In this document: positions 26,877 through 35,188 of the stretch, piece after piece
Position numbering within the stretch: position 1 is the stretch's first letter
How the letters are laid out: each line of letters begins with the position of its first letter
Source of the DNA: JAAYJG01 sp964450305
Lineage (GTDB): Bacteria > Bacillota > Clostridia > DSM-8532
Direction: 5' to 3'
Assembly (NCBI GenBank): GCA_964450305.1
Contig: CAYVFB010000007.1
Span: 11,354-75,353 of the forward strand
DNA: 64,000 nt
Position numbers and translations under genes: made by a program
Notes under the pieces: generated by a model
Databases searched by the model: none
Seen by the model: the letters and a program-made list of their open reading frames with translations, nothing else
What the model was told of the DNA's origin: nothing

Positions 26877-28154
26877 TCATGCAGGAAGGTTGATATTGAT
26901 AGTGGTTCCCCCGGAATTGTTCTGACTTGCCCATATTTTTCCGCCGCAGGCTTCTACAATTTCCCTGCAGATGGACAGGCCCAGCCCTGCGACAGTTCGC
27001 CCCTTGTCAGAGGTATAGAACGGATCGAATACTTTGTGAAGATCCTGCTCAGGAATGCCGACCCCATTATCCTCAACAGAAAAACATACCTTGTCCAGCT
27101 GTTTGAAGCAAGAAACAGTAATGGAAGGCGGTTGATCCTTAAAGTGCTTCAAGCTGTTGTCGATGATGTTCCCAAAGACTCTTCTCATTTTTGAAACGTC
27201 GATAAAAAGGAACTCATCGGGGCAGTCGACACGGACAGAAAAATCAACCCCATTATCCATCAATTCGGTTTCATAATCGGCCTTTAATATGGCGCAGAAT
27301 TTATCGACAGTTATGCGTTGCTGCTTCAGCCCACTGTGAATGTGAAGGTTCAGATAGTCGTCAAAGTCTTCAATGAGGTTTTTGATGGAAACAGATTTGT
27401 TGTAAATGATATCCACATACTGCGCGTGTCTTTCCGGCATAAGGGAGGTTTTCTTCATGCGCTCGGCAAAGCCCATGATCGAGGTGAGGGGTGTTTTAAT
27501 GTCGTGAGAGATGGACGCGATAATCATATGCTGCTTTTGCTTTTCCTTTTCAATAGTATCGGTAAGCGTAACAAATTCATTTTGTAATAGCCCGATTTCA
27601 TCATCACGCACCACCCTTTCAGGCCGGAACCCGTCTTTGTAGTGTGCCATGTTTTTATACAATGAAATGATGGGTCTGGCAAAACCCCAATAGATGGGAA
27701 GCGCGGAGAACAGCAAGATAATAAAAATAATGAGCAATTCGGCAATAAAAATATCCCATGCAATGCCATAAGCAGCGATATTGCTCAATTGCATAGTCTG
27801 CGTAACCTTCAGTAAATACACACTATCCCCAACGTGAAACAGGTTGGCCGCACTGTTTTTCACATGAGCCTCGAATTCTTCACCGCTTTGAAAAACCAGT
27901 GAGCCATTCTCGTCGCTCACTTCAATGAGGAAACCCTTTTGCTGCGCAATCGTGCGCAAAGCATCAGCAAAATCATCTCGATCGTCGATTTCCTTTGAAA
28001 TGCGGTTGGTTTCAGCCTGTAACTGTTCGTGTATATTGCTGTTGAAATCCGAAATGTTCCTGGAAAGAAAAAGGCTATAATAACCGTATACCAAAAGGAT
28101 ATTCGCAAGGAACGCGCACAGGACAAACAACAGAAGCTTTGTTCTAATACTCAT
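26877..28154 (-). CDS. Sensor histidine kinase
   Basis: A 425-residue membrane kinase. One membrane helix lies near residues 7-27 and another near 135-158, enclosing a ~105-residue extracytoplasmic sensor; a HAMP-like segment follows. The H box SISHDIKTPLTSIMGF carries the phosphorylated histidine (His217). N box NIIDNSLKHF, G1 DNGVGIPE and G2 GLGLSICREIV are intact. It overlaps the response regulator gene by 11 bp and should phosphorylate it. Start ATG 28154 is used (GGAG 7 bp upstream); an in-frame GTG lies two codons earlier. The signal is unknown, probably an envelope stress or antimicrobial handled by the linked exporter. Confidence 0.93.
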   Translation of the reverse strand: MSIRTKLLLFVLCAFLANILLVYGYYSLFLSRNISDFNSNIHEQLQAETNRISKEIDDRDDFADALRTIAQQKGFLIEVSDENGSLVFQSGEEFEAHVKNSAANLFHVGDSVYLLKVTQTMQLSNIAAYGIAWDIFIAELLIIFIILLFSALPIYWGFARPIISLYKNMAHYKDGFRPERVVRDDEIGLLQNEFVTLTDTIEKEKQKQHMIIASISHDIKTPLTSIMGFAERMKKTSLMPERHAQYVDIIYNKSVSIKNLIEDFDDYLNLHIHSGLKQQRITVDKFCAILKADYETELMDNGVDFSVRVDCPDEFLFIDVSKMRRVFGNIIDNSLKHFKDQPPSITVSCFKQLDKVCFSVEDNGVGIPEQDLHKVFDPFYTSDKGRTVAGLGLSICREIVEACGGKIWASQNNSGGTTININLPA

Positions 28155-28839
28155 TTTCACTCTCCGGGTTTTTCACAAGCTTGTACCCGACCCCCCATAC
28201 GGTCTTAATATAATGATTCTTTTTGTCAAGCTTCGCGCGAAGGTTCTTGATGTTGACGGCCACGGTGCCGATATCTGCAAACTCGGTGCCCCACACGGCG
28301 TTGAAAATCTGCTCCTTTGAAACCACCTTTCCGGCATTGCGAAAAAGGTAATGCAACAGTTGAAATTCTCTCATGGTCAACTCTACTGATTTGTTGTCTA
28401 CTTTCACTTCATAGCTTTCCGGATTGACCTGAATGTTTCCGATGGCAAGGCTGGCGCTCTTCTGATGAAGGCTGCGCTGTTCCCTGCGCAAATGAGCCCT
28501 CACCCGCGCAACCAGTTCTTCGGTAACAAAGGGCTTTGCGATGTAGTCATCGGCACCCATTTCCAGACCAAGCATGGTATCATAGGTGCGATTTTTTGCA
28601 GTGACAAACAAAATGGGGCAGGAAACGGTGTTTCGAATCCGCCTGCAGATTTCCAACCCATCGATGTCGGGCAGCATAATGTCCAGAAGGATCAACGAAA
28701 TGTCCGGGTTGTTTTTGATAAGCGCAAAGGTGCTTTCTCCATTGGAGGCAACCAGGCATTCATAGCCTTCATCGGTAAGGGTATCCGATATCAGCAGGGC
28801 AATCTCCTTATCGTCATCAACGATCAGAATTTTTTCCAT
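28144..28839 (-). CDS. OmpR/PhoB-family response regulator
   Basis: A 231-residue regulator with a receiver domain (acidic pocket VDDD, phospho-acceptor Asp53 in LLDIMLPDIDG, switch Lys in FVTAK) and a C-terminal winged helix (about residues 130-225). Partner of the overlapping kinase gene. The tandem repeats at 33266-33285, directly upstream of the operon's -35 box, are the likely binding site, implying auto-activation of the whole exporter operon. Confidence 0.94.
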   Translation of the reverse strand: MEKILIVDDDKEIALLISDTLTDEGYECLVASNGESTFALIKNNPDISLILLDIMLPDIDGLEICRRIRNTVSCPILFVTAKNRTYDTMLGLEMGADDYIAKPFVTEELVARVRAHLRREQRSLHQKSASLAIGNIQVNPESYEVKVDNKSVELTMREFQLLHYLFRNAGKVVSKEQIFNAVWGTEFADIGTVAVNIKNLRAKLDKKNHYIKTVWGVGYKLVKNPESENEY

Positions 28840-28861
28840 GGCTCTACCCCCTTTACAACCC

Positions 28862-30055
28862 TTATTTTAAGGGAAAATACACATCGGTGCTATAGCCCGG
28901 TCTCAGCTTCCATTCGGGATCCTGCGGTTTAACTTGAACCTTGATAATTCGCTTCCCGTCCTTTTCCACAGCCAGATTCGATATGTGGATTACCTCGCCG
29001 GGAATGGACAGGCTGCTGTCTGCAGTGGGAACAACTTCAACAGTCATGCCCGGGCTGACTGTATTGATAAATTCCTCTTCTACTTCAGCATTCACAACAA
29101 TAGAGTCCATGTCTATCAATTGCAATATCCTGGTGGGCATATACTGTGTTCCTACAGCGGTGCCGTTCATGACCCCAACGTTCTGCACAATGCCGTTTTC
29201 TACATGAGAGACAATACAGCTTTCCTTCAAAAATACCTTGTCGCTTTTGTTTTTCATCATTTTCAGATCGATCTTGGATACATTGACGCTGCTGCTTTGT
29301 ATGGCAGTATTGGCCGTATTCGATTTTTCAATTTGGTTCAGCTGAGACTGTTTGGATTGCAATGCGAGATTCAGCTGGTCCAGCTCGGTTTTTAAGGCGT
29401 TCTTTGTCTTCTCTATATTGTTTTCAACATCGATCAATGCGGTTTCTCTTCTTGTGAGAATATCCGTATATTGGTCCAACACATTTTTCGGGCTTGAACC
29501 TGCTGCATACAGTGCCTGATGCTCCTGAACATCGCGCCTTGCAATATCCAGTTCAGTTTTTGCCAGCTCCAGGGCTGTCTGAAGAATTTTTAAGTCTGAA
29601 TTGGTTTCCTGAGTGTATTCCTCGGTTTTGGTTTCAATGTCCTTTTCCAGCTGGGCAATATCTGCCGCAAGAGCCGCGGTATCCTGACTGGTGTTCTCAA
29701 GCCCCGCTTTTCCGGCGGCAAGCTGTTCCTCCAGCTTGTCAATGTTTCTCAGATATTCCGACATGTCCAGGTCTGCCATTTCCTGCCCCAGAGATACACG
29801 GTCCCCTTCCTTTACTTTCACATTGGTGACGAAGGTTGGAAAGTCGATGATGATATCGTATGCCTTCTCATAGGTTACCTCACCCCAGGCCACCATGGTA
29901 TCAGGCTGTGTTGGCTGTGATAACACCGGTTCTGTGCTATTGTTCCTGCTTTGTTGTATCTCATTATATCGAATTGCCCCTGCCACTACAAGTGCAAGCA
30001 CAATCACAACCGGTATCAGGATCCACTTTCTCTTTTTTGATTTTGATTTTGCCAT
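28862..30055 (-). CDS. HlyD/RND-type adaptor (membrane fusion) protein of the ABC exporter
   Basis: A 397-residue protein anchored by one N-terminal helix (residues 10-28) after a Lys-rich start. It has a half-lipoyl barrel region around VKVKEGDRVSLGQ (about residues 85-100), a long coiled-coil hairpin (about 105-270) and a second barrel half ending with beta strands. In Gram-positive MacA-like systems the adaptor works with a FtsX-type permease. It is the third gene of the operon, 92 bp after the permease and 22 bp before the regulator. Confidence 0.88.
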   Translation of the reverse strand: MAKSKSKKRKWILIPVVIVLALVVAGAIRYNEIQQSRNNSTEPVLSQPTQPDTMVAWGEVTYEKAYDIIIDFPTFVTNVKVKEGDRVSLGQEMADLDMSEYLRNIDKLEEQLAAGKAGLENTSQDTAALAADIAQLEKDIETKTEEYTQETNSDLKILQTALELAKTELDIARRDVQEHQALYAAGSSPKNVLDQYTDILTRRETALIDVENNIEKTKNALKTELDQLNLALQSKQSQLNQIEKSNTANTAIQSSSVNVSKIDLKMMKNKSDKVFLKESCIVSHVENGIVQNVGVMNGTAVGTQYMPTRILQLIDMDSIVVNAEVEEEFINTVSPGMTVEVVPTADSSLSIPGEVIHISNLAVEKDGKRIIKVQVKPQDPEWKLRPGYSTDVYFPLK

Positions 30056-30147
30056 ATGCGTCCCTCCATCATTGATTCATTTCCTGACCCAAGATTATTG
30101 TATATTAATTTGGTTAAATGCTTGATGTTCAGCTTTGGCTTAATAGC

Positions 30148-32457
30148 TCACTCGACACTCTTTAAAGACTCAAGCATATCTAAATTCTTCATTTTTCGAG
30201 CCACAATGCCGTTGTTGATCAGCGCAAAAACCAAAGTAATTGCCCATGAAAGCGCGGCAGTGGTCAAAGTAACCCGGTTGAGCAGATCCAACTGATTGTT
30301 CATGCCGTTGCCAGCAACCGTGGCAATAAACTTACCCAAAGGCATTCCGAAGATGGAGCCCAACACAACCGAAAGGATGTTTTCGGTGAGTACAAGGGCG
30401 CTGATCTCATTGGGGTAAAAGCCCAACACCTTTAGGGTGGCCAGATCCCGAATGCGCTCGGAGAAATTCAGGATACTGCTGTTATACAGAACCACAAATG
30501 CCAGGATAGCTCCCAAAATAATCAATATAACTGCCGCAATATACACGACCTGTGTAGTGCCCCTGGTATCTGCAATTTGGTTTTTTCTATCCACATACTC
30601 ATCCACATAATCTCCCGCAAGAAAGGCCTCGTCCGGTTGTTGGTTCCATTTTACAAGGAGAGTAGAGGGTTTAAAGGTTTCTCCGATGGATTCATAATAT
30701 GCGTCTGTCATAAACATCCCTTGCCCGCTGGCCATATAGATAGTCTGCCGGATCGGCACCTTGATATAGCCCTTATCCGTACTCTTCAGTTCGAGGATAT
30801 CTCCCACTTTGACGCCCAGTGTCTGGGAAAGCTTTCTGGTGATGGTCAGGCCGTCGGCAGCAAGCAATACTGTGTTCCCGTCCACATCCTGCAAATGAAC
30901 CAGCGGGTTGTGCTGTGGAGAAATGGTTAGTTGCTCCATGGTTCTTTTGCCACTGGGACGGATGACCTCGACCGATGTTTCCTTGAGCTGCACAACGGTT
31001 CCTTCAAGCCTCTTATTGTGGATATAACGGGAATCGGCCTTCTTGTCCAGGATGATTTTGTGATCATAAGAGTAAGTCACATTATAAGTATAGTCCGCGA
31101 TTCCATCGACCATGCTGCTCAGAGTGAAGGCAGCCACAACAAGCCCTGTACACCCTGTAATCCCAAGAACACTCATCAGAAGCCGCATTTTGTTCTTTAG
31201 AGTATTGCGCGCGATCAGCTTTCGACTGAATCGCATCCGATTCCAAAGCCAGGGCAAATATTCCACAAAGATATGGCTTCCCTTCTTCGGAGGCTTTTCG
31301 CGCAGCAACAGCGCAGGGGTATCTTTCAGCAGCTTCAGGCCTGCATACAGACTAATCCCTCCCGTACAAACCAGGATCAATGCCAGGCTATAAATCAAGT
31401 TCACATAGTTAATCGAAATTTGGTAGTTGAAAAGGCTCAGCTTTAACCATGGGATTAACAAACTGGTGAAGAAAATGGGACCAATCAGAAACCCTACAAG
31501 CGCTCCAAGGCCTCCCATATAAACACCATAAGAGGTGTAATGCCACAAAATCCTGGCTTTTGAATAGCCCAGGGCCTTCAGGATGCCTATCTGTGGTCTT
31601 TGGTTTTCCACCATTCTGAACATGGTGCTCTGTGTGATCAGCGCTGTCACTAAAAAGAACATCAATGGGAACACGGAAGCCAGGGTTCGGAACTGGTTGA
31701 TAAACGCATAGACATTGTTCGTACTGCTGTCTTCACCGATGGCAATGGTTCCAACCAGGTCATCCCCGAATATCCGGCTCATTTCTTTTTTTACAACTGA
31801 GATCTCCGCCCCAGTGGACAACCGGACGCAGAGATGATTGAATATTTTTATTCCATAAATGCCCTTGAGGATGTCTTCATCGATAATGATAAACCCATAT
31901 TTGCGCGAATCCGGTACGATCGAGGTGTTGCCCTTTATGGAAAAGATGTGTTCACTGCTTAAAGCCAGCCCCTCTATACTAAAACTGGTCCATTTGCCAT
32001 TGAGCTTTATTCTGATTTTATCATCAATGCCAAGCCCGTGCTCCTTAGCAAATTCTTCATCGAGGATGGCTCCGCTTTTGCTTTTCAGCTTGCCCTGATA
32101 CAGGATGGGACGATCCAGTACGCTTTGGCTGGAGACGGTATAAACCTTCAGCGACGGGCGGTTTGCCAGATCACAGATGGCATTGAGTGTAAAACGTTTT
32201 TCAACGTACTCGATCCCCTGAAGCCTGTCAATGCTCCACATTTGCTTTTCGGTGGGGTTTGTAACATAGACCCACATATCAGAGATGTTGGTTGCGGCAT
32301 ACATGGTGCCGGAATTATCCTCGATTGTTTTCCATACGCTGTCGAGACCGGTGACAATGGTCACAGAAACTGCAGCCATAATAAAGATGGATATAAACTG
32401 GGCCTTGGCGTTTCGCATGTCCCTGATGGATTTTCTGAAAAGTGAACCCCTTACCAT
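30148..32457 (-). CDS. ABC transporter permease with two FtsX domains
   Basis: A 769-residue permease. It has an N-terminal membrane helix (about 18-38), an extracytoplasmic domain, a first FtsX domain with three helices (about 265-385, containing the coupling loop QIGILKALGYSKARI), another helix and large outer domain (about 420-640), and a second FtsX domain (about 640-760, coupling loop DLATLKVLGFYPNEI). This duplicated layout is found in lipoprotein- or lipid-handling and peptide-resistance exporters rather than simple MacB. It overlaps the ATPase gene by 7 bp. The substrate is not evident. Confidence 0.9.
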   Translation of the reverse strand: MVRGSLFRKSIRDMRNAKAQFISIFIMAAVSVTIVTGLDSVWKTIEDNSGTMYAATNISDMWVYVTNPTEKQMWSIDRLQGIEYVEKRFTLNAICDLANRPSLKVYTVSSQSVLDRPILYQGKLKSKSGAILDEEFAKEHGLGIDDKIRIKLNGKWTSFSIEGLALSSEHIFSIKGNTSIVPDSRKYGFIIIDEDILKGIYGIKIFNHLCVRLSTGAEISVVKKEMSRIFGDDLVGTIAIGEDSSTNNVYAFINQFRTLASVFPLMFFLVTALITQSTMFRMVENQRPQIGILKALGYSKARILWHYTSYGVYMGGLGALVGFLIGPIFFTSLLIPWLKLSLFNYQISINYVNLIYSLALILVCTGGISLYAGLKLLKDTPALLLREKPPKKGSHIFVEYLPWLWNRMRFSRKLIARNTLKNKMRLLMSVLGITGCTGLVVAAFTLSSMVDGIADYTYNVTYSYDHKIILDKKADSRYIHNKRLEGTVVQLKETSVEVIRPSGKRTMEQLTISPQHNPLVHLQDVDGNTVLLAADGLTITRKLSQTLGVKVGDILELKSTDKGYIKVPIRQTIYMASGQGMFMTDAYYESIGETFKPSTLLVKWNQQPDEAFLAGDYVDEYVDRKNQIADTRGTTQVVYIAAVILIILGAILAFVVLYNSSILNFSERIRDLATLKVLGFYPNEISALVLTENILSVVLGSIFGMPLGKFIATVAGNGMNNQLDLLNRVTLTTAALSWAITLVFALINNGIVARKMKNLDMLESLKSVE

Positions 32458-33152
32458 ATGATTTCCTCTGCGTCCTTTGGGGTATCGTTGTGCATAATCC
32501 CGGAGATTTTGCCGTCCTTCATGCGGATCACGGTATTGGCCATCTCCGCAATCAAAGCGTTATGGGTAACAATAATCACGGTTTTTCCCATGCTGCCCGC
32601 CGAGTCGCAGATCAGCTTCAGAACCTTGCGCCCGGTGGTTGAATCCAGTGCTCCGGTAGGCTCATCACACAATACAATCTCCGGGTTTTTGGCCAGGGCT
32701 CTCGCAATGGAGACTCGTTGCTGTTCTCCGCCCGAAATCTGACTGGGGAAGTTGTCCAGCCTGTTTTCCAGGCCTACCTTTGCCAGCATTTCCTTTGAAT
32801 CCAGAGGGTCTTCACAGATTTCCTTTGCAAGCTGTACATTTTCCAGAACGGTCAGGTTGGGCACCAGGTTATAAAACTGAAAGACAAAGCCAATTTTATT
32901 CCGCCTGAAGGTGGTCAACTCATACTCCGACATATCCGAAATTTCCTGATCACCAACCAGGATACGCCCTTTTGTGGGGGAGTCCATGCCCCCAAGCAAA
33001 TTCAAAACTGTGGTTTTCCCGGCGCCGCTTTGCCCCAATACCACATTGACGGTTCCTTTCCGAATGCCGAAGCTAATGCCGTCGACCGCTTTGATCACGC
33101 TGCCGCCAACATGATATTCCCTCTCTACGTTGTCAAAGGTGATAAAATCCAT
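32451..33152 (-). CDS. ABC transporter ATP-binding protein (MacB/LolD type)
   Basis: A 233-residue ATPase with Walker A GQSGAGKTT, Q loop FVFQFYNLVPNLTVLENV, signature SGGEQQR, Walker B IVLCDEPTGALD and H-loop histidine in VTHN. The FQFYNLVPNLTV stretch is typical of the LolD/MacB/BceA branch that partners FtsX-type permeases. It is the first gene of the five-gene operon and lies about 75 bp downstream of the promoter at 33232-33259. Confidence 0.94.
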   Translation of the reverse strand: MDFITFDNVEREYHVGGSVIKAVDGISFGIRKGTVNVVLGQSGAGKTTVLNLLGGMDSPTKGRILVGDQEISDMSEYELTTFRRNKIGFVFQFYNLVPNLTVLENVQLAKEICEDPLDSKEMLAKVGLENRLDNFPSQISGGEQQRVSIARALAKNPEIVLCDEPTGALDSTTGRKVLKLICDSAGSMGKTVIIVTHNALIAEMANTVIRMKDGKISGIMHNDTPKDAEEIIW

Positions 33153-33231
33153 CGCGTTCCTTCCCTTTTCAAAATGATGAAAACCTTGAATAAGGCATTA
33201 CAGCCTTATTTCTAGATTTCTCCCACCTTAG

Positions 33232-33285
33232 AGTATAGAAGGAAATCATGAAATTGTAAGAGGATAATTATTAAGAATTATTAAG
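33232..33285 (-). promoter_or_regulatory. Promoter with tandem 10-bp operator repeats for the exporter/two-component operon
   Basis: On the minus strand the -35 TTACAA (33259-33254), 16-bp spacer and -10 TATACT (33237-33232). Six bases upstream of the -35 are two exact 10-bp direct repeats TTCTTAATAA (33285-33266), the spacing and one-turn periodicity expected for an OmpR-family activator. Confidence 0.65.
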
Positions 33286-33293
33286 AACCAGCA

Positions 33294-33368
33294 GTGTCAA
33301 GGGGACGGGGGTATGACACCCTCCATGAAGTGGGTACATAAGGACAAAGGGGACAGGTCCCTTTGTCC
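33294..33368. repeat. Two adjacent palindromic repeats
   Basis: GTGTCA...TGACAC (33294-33319) followed by a CCCTCC and GAAGTGGGTACAT tail, then GGACAAAGGG/CCCTTTGTCC (33342-33351 and 33359-33368). The first unit with its tail (33294-33340) is nearly identical to 34048-34095. Together with the exporter promoter they account for the 33153-33517 gap. Confidence 0.65.
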
Positions 33369-33517
33369 CAGAATTAAGAGAAAAGAAACCTGCCTCCTCT
33401 GTCCCCACCCTTGTGTCATCTGCACATGGGGGGCAACATTCCACGAATAATACCCGTTATTTACGTCCCCAAATGGGTAAATATATATATGCCTATGGGT
33501 CTTGGGGAGAGAATAAT

Positions 33518-34045
33518 ATGTTTATTCCGGGCTTTCAGGGACGAAGCATAAGCAATTACTCCATTTATATGAACAGCAACCAACAGGCAGGTTCACTGAG
33601 GGAACCTGCTATTACTGCTGGTAAGAAAGATCCTGCTGAAATAGATAAAAAGCTTGAACCGGCTAATCTCCAAAAATCGAATGGAATATCGGAATGTCAA
33701 ACCTGTGCCAGCAGGAAATACATTGACGGGTCAGATGATCCCGGAGTATCGTTTAAAACCCCAACCAATGTTTCACCCGAAGCATCCTTTTCAGCGGTCT
33801 CCTCCCATGAGCAGGAGCATGTTTCCAGCGAGCAGGCCAGTGCGTCAAGAGACAGCAGAAGAGTGGTTTCCCAATCGGTACAAGTCTATTTCGACACCTG
33901 TCCGGAATGTGGCAGAACTTATGCTTCAGGTGGCAAAACCACAACCGTAACGAAAGGCGAAGCCCCAAAACCGGATTATTTTATGGATAAGATGAACAAG
34001 TTCTTCGAAGGTCACTTTGGGAAAAAGGTAGATACATATATATGA
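33518..34045 (+). CDS. Conserved protein with HEXXH motif and two CxxC pairs
   Basis: A 175-residue soluble protein. Residues 60-76 read ECQTC then RKYIDGSDDPGVSF; residues 97-101 are HEQEH, an HEXXH-type zinc motif; residues 119-140 contain QSVQVYFDTCPECGRTY. I recognise this layout as a conserved clostridial group resembling the SprA-related family; no activity is established. It could be a small zinc metalloprotease or a structural zinc protein. GGGGAGAG precedes the ATG at 33518; the frame is open for 35 codons further upstream without support. The gene is bracketed by near-identical 47-bp direct repeats. Confidence 0.7.
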   Translation: MFIPGFQGRSISNYSIYMNSNQQAGSLREPAITAGKKDPAEIDKKLEPANLQKSNGISECQTCASRKYIDGSDDPGVSFKTPTNVSPEASFSAVSSHEQEHVSSEQASASRDSRRVVSQSVQVYFDTCPECGRTYASGGKTTTVTKGEAPKPDYFMDKMNKFFEGHFGKKVDTYI

Positions 34046-34046
34046 T

Positions 34047-34096
34047 GGTGTCAAAGGGACGGGGGTTTGACACCCTCCCATGAAGTGGGTACATGC
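34047..34096. repeat. Palindromic repeat, second copy of 33294-33340
   Basis: GGTGTCAAA (34047-34055) and TTTGACACC (34066-34074) flank a GGGACGGGGG core, followed by the same CCATGAAGTGGGTACAT tail as the first copy. About four differences separate the two. Confidence 0.65.
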
Positions 34097-34273
34097 GTCA
34101 TGGGAACTGACCGAGACCCCAAAAAAAGTTACACCCTTTACATCGATCAAATTTTACCCTTTCAGTCTTCAAAGCATAAATGTTTTAAACAGGACATTTT
34201 TACAGCAATCTCGAAACGTCCAACTGCCAGGTGGTACAGCCATTTCTTCAGAGGAACAGGCTTGAATAAATCA

Positions 34274-34302
34274 TTGACAAACCGCTCATAATGTAATATT
34301 TT
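34274..34302 (+). promoter_or_regulatory. Promoter of purC
   Basis: Perfect -35 TTGACA (34274-34279), 17-bp spacer, -10 TATTTT (34297-34302). Transcription from here gives a leader of about 160 nt. Confidence 0.6.
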
Positions 34303-34357
34303 TTTAATGTTACATGACTGTTTGCTGATTTTTTCAGAAATGAATATGGGTGAAGTG

Positions 34358-34406
34358 GTATGCTGAAATCGTATTGGGATACCGCATTCCGTATGCAGCA
34401 TACGAT
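34358..34406 (+). promoter_or_regulatory. Structured purC leader with mutually exclusive stems
   Basis: Three pairings compete for the same strand GCATACGAT: GTATGCTG (34358-34365) with CAGCATAC (34396-34403); ATCGTAT (34368-34374) with ATACGAT (34400-34406); CGTATGC (34390-34396) with GCATACG (34398-34404). This suggests a switchable leader RNA or a protein operator. It does not match the purine riboswitch core. The remainder of the 34046-34467 gap shows no credible gene. Confidence 0.35.
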
Positions 34407-34467
34407 AATATTCGAGTGCTTGCAGCAAAAAATCATGTAATCAATTTTTTTTGAGGAGAAATGAAAG

Positions 34468-35151
34468 ATGAAAATAGTCTATACGGGCAAAACCAAAGAT
34501 GTATATGATTTGGAAGACGGAAGCTATTTACTCAAGTTTAAAGATGATGTAACTGGTGAAAACGGTGTGTTTGATCCGGGGGCAAATACTGTCGGGCTTA
34601 CAATCGACGGTGCCGGAAGAGCGGGGTTGAAACTGACAAAATTGTTTTTTGAGAAGCTAAAGGAAAAAGGTATTCCCACACATTATATCAGTGCAAATAT
34701 TGAGGCTGCTACCATGACAGTAAAACCAGCCACTGTATTTGGTAAAGGCCTGGAAGTGATTTGCCGCTTCAGGGCTGTTGGAAGCTTCCTTCGCCGTTAC
34801 GGCCGTTATGCCAAAGAAGGACAGCCGTTGGATGCATTCGTGGAGGTAACCCTTAAGGATGATGTACGTCAGGATCCTCCCATCAATGATGATGCTCTTG
34901 AAATGCTTGGGATACTGTCAAAAGGCGAATATGCGATTCTTAAGGATCTGACCAGGAAGATCTCCAAGGTTGTTCAGGAGGAATTGGCTAAAAAGGGCAT
35001 AGAGCTTTATGATATTAAGCTTGAGTTTGGTCGTGTTGGAAAAGAGGGGCAGATCGTTCTCATCGATGAGATCTCAGGCGGAAATATGCGGGCTTATAAA
35101 GACGGTGCATACATCGAGCCTTTATTGCTTGAAAAATTAATGCTTGCATAA
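34468..35151 (+). CDS. purC: Phosphoribosylaminoimidazole-succinocarboxamide synthase (SAICAR synthetase)
   Basis: A 227-residue enzyme of the PurC fold that joins CAIR and aspartate using ATP in purine synthesis. Signatures include YTGKTKDVYD at the N terminus (phosphate-binding loop), CRFRAVGSFLRRYG, and VLIDEISGGNMR near the C terminus. It is somewhat divergent from canonical PurC (the usual SKYIPE-type and DFKLEFG segments are altered, the latter to YDIKLEFGR), so substrate drift is possible. AGGAGA precedes the ATG. No other pur genes are in the window. Confidence 0.85.
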   Translation: MKIVYTGKTKDVYDLEDGSYLLKFKDDVTGENGVFDPGANTVGLTIDGAGRAGLKLTKLFFEKLKEKGIPTHYISANIEAATMTVKPATVFGKGLEVICRFRAVGSFLRRYGRYAKEGQPLDAFVEVTLKDDVRQDPPINDDALEMLGILSKGEYAILKDLTRKISKVVQEELAKKGIELYDIKLEFGRVGKEGQIVLIDEISGGNMRAYKDGAYIEPLLLEKLMLA

Positions 35152-35188
35152 ACAGCTGCGCTATCTGTTGTTCAGGGGAGAGGGCCTT

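Noticed and set aside
34162..34428. An 88-codon minus-strand ORF upstream of purC
   Set aside because: No ribosome binding site, no recognisable family, and it lies over the purC promoter and leader and a repeat. More likely chance.
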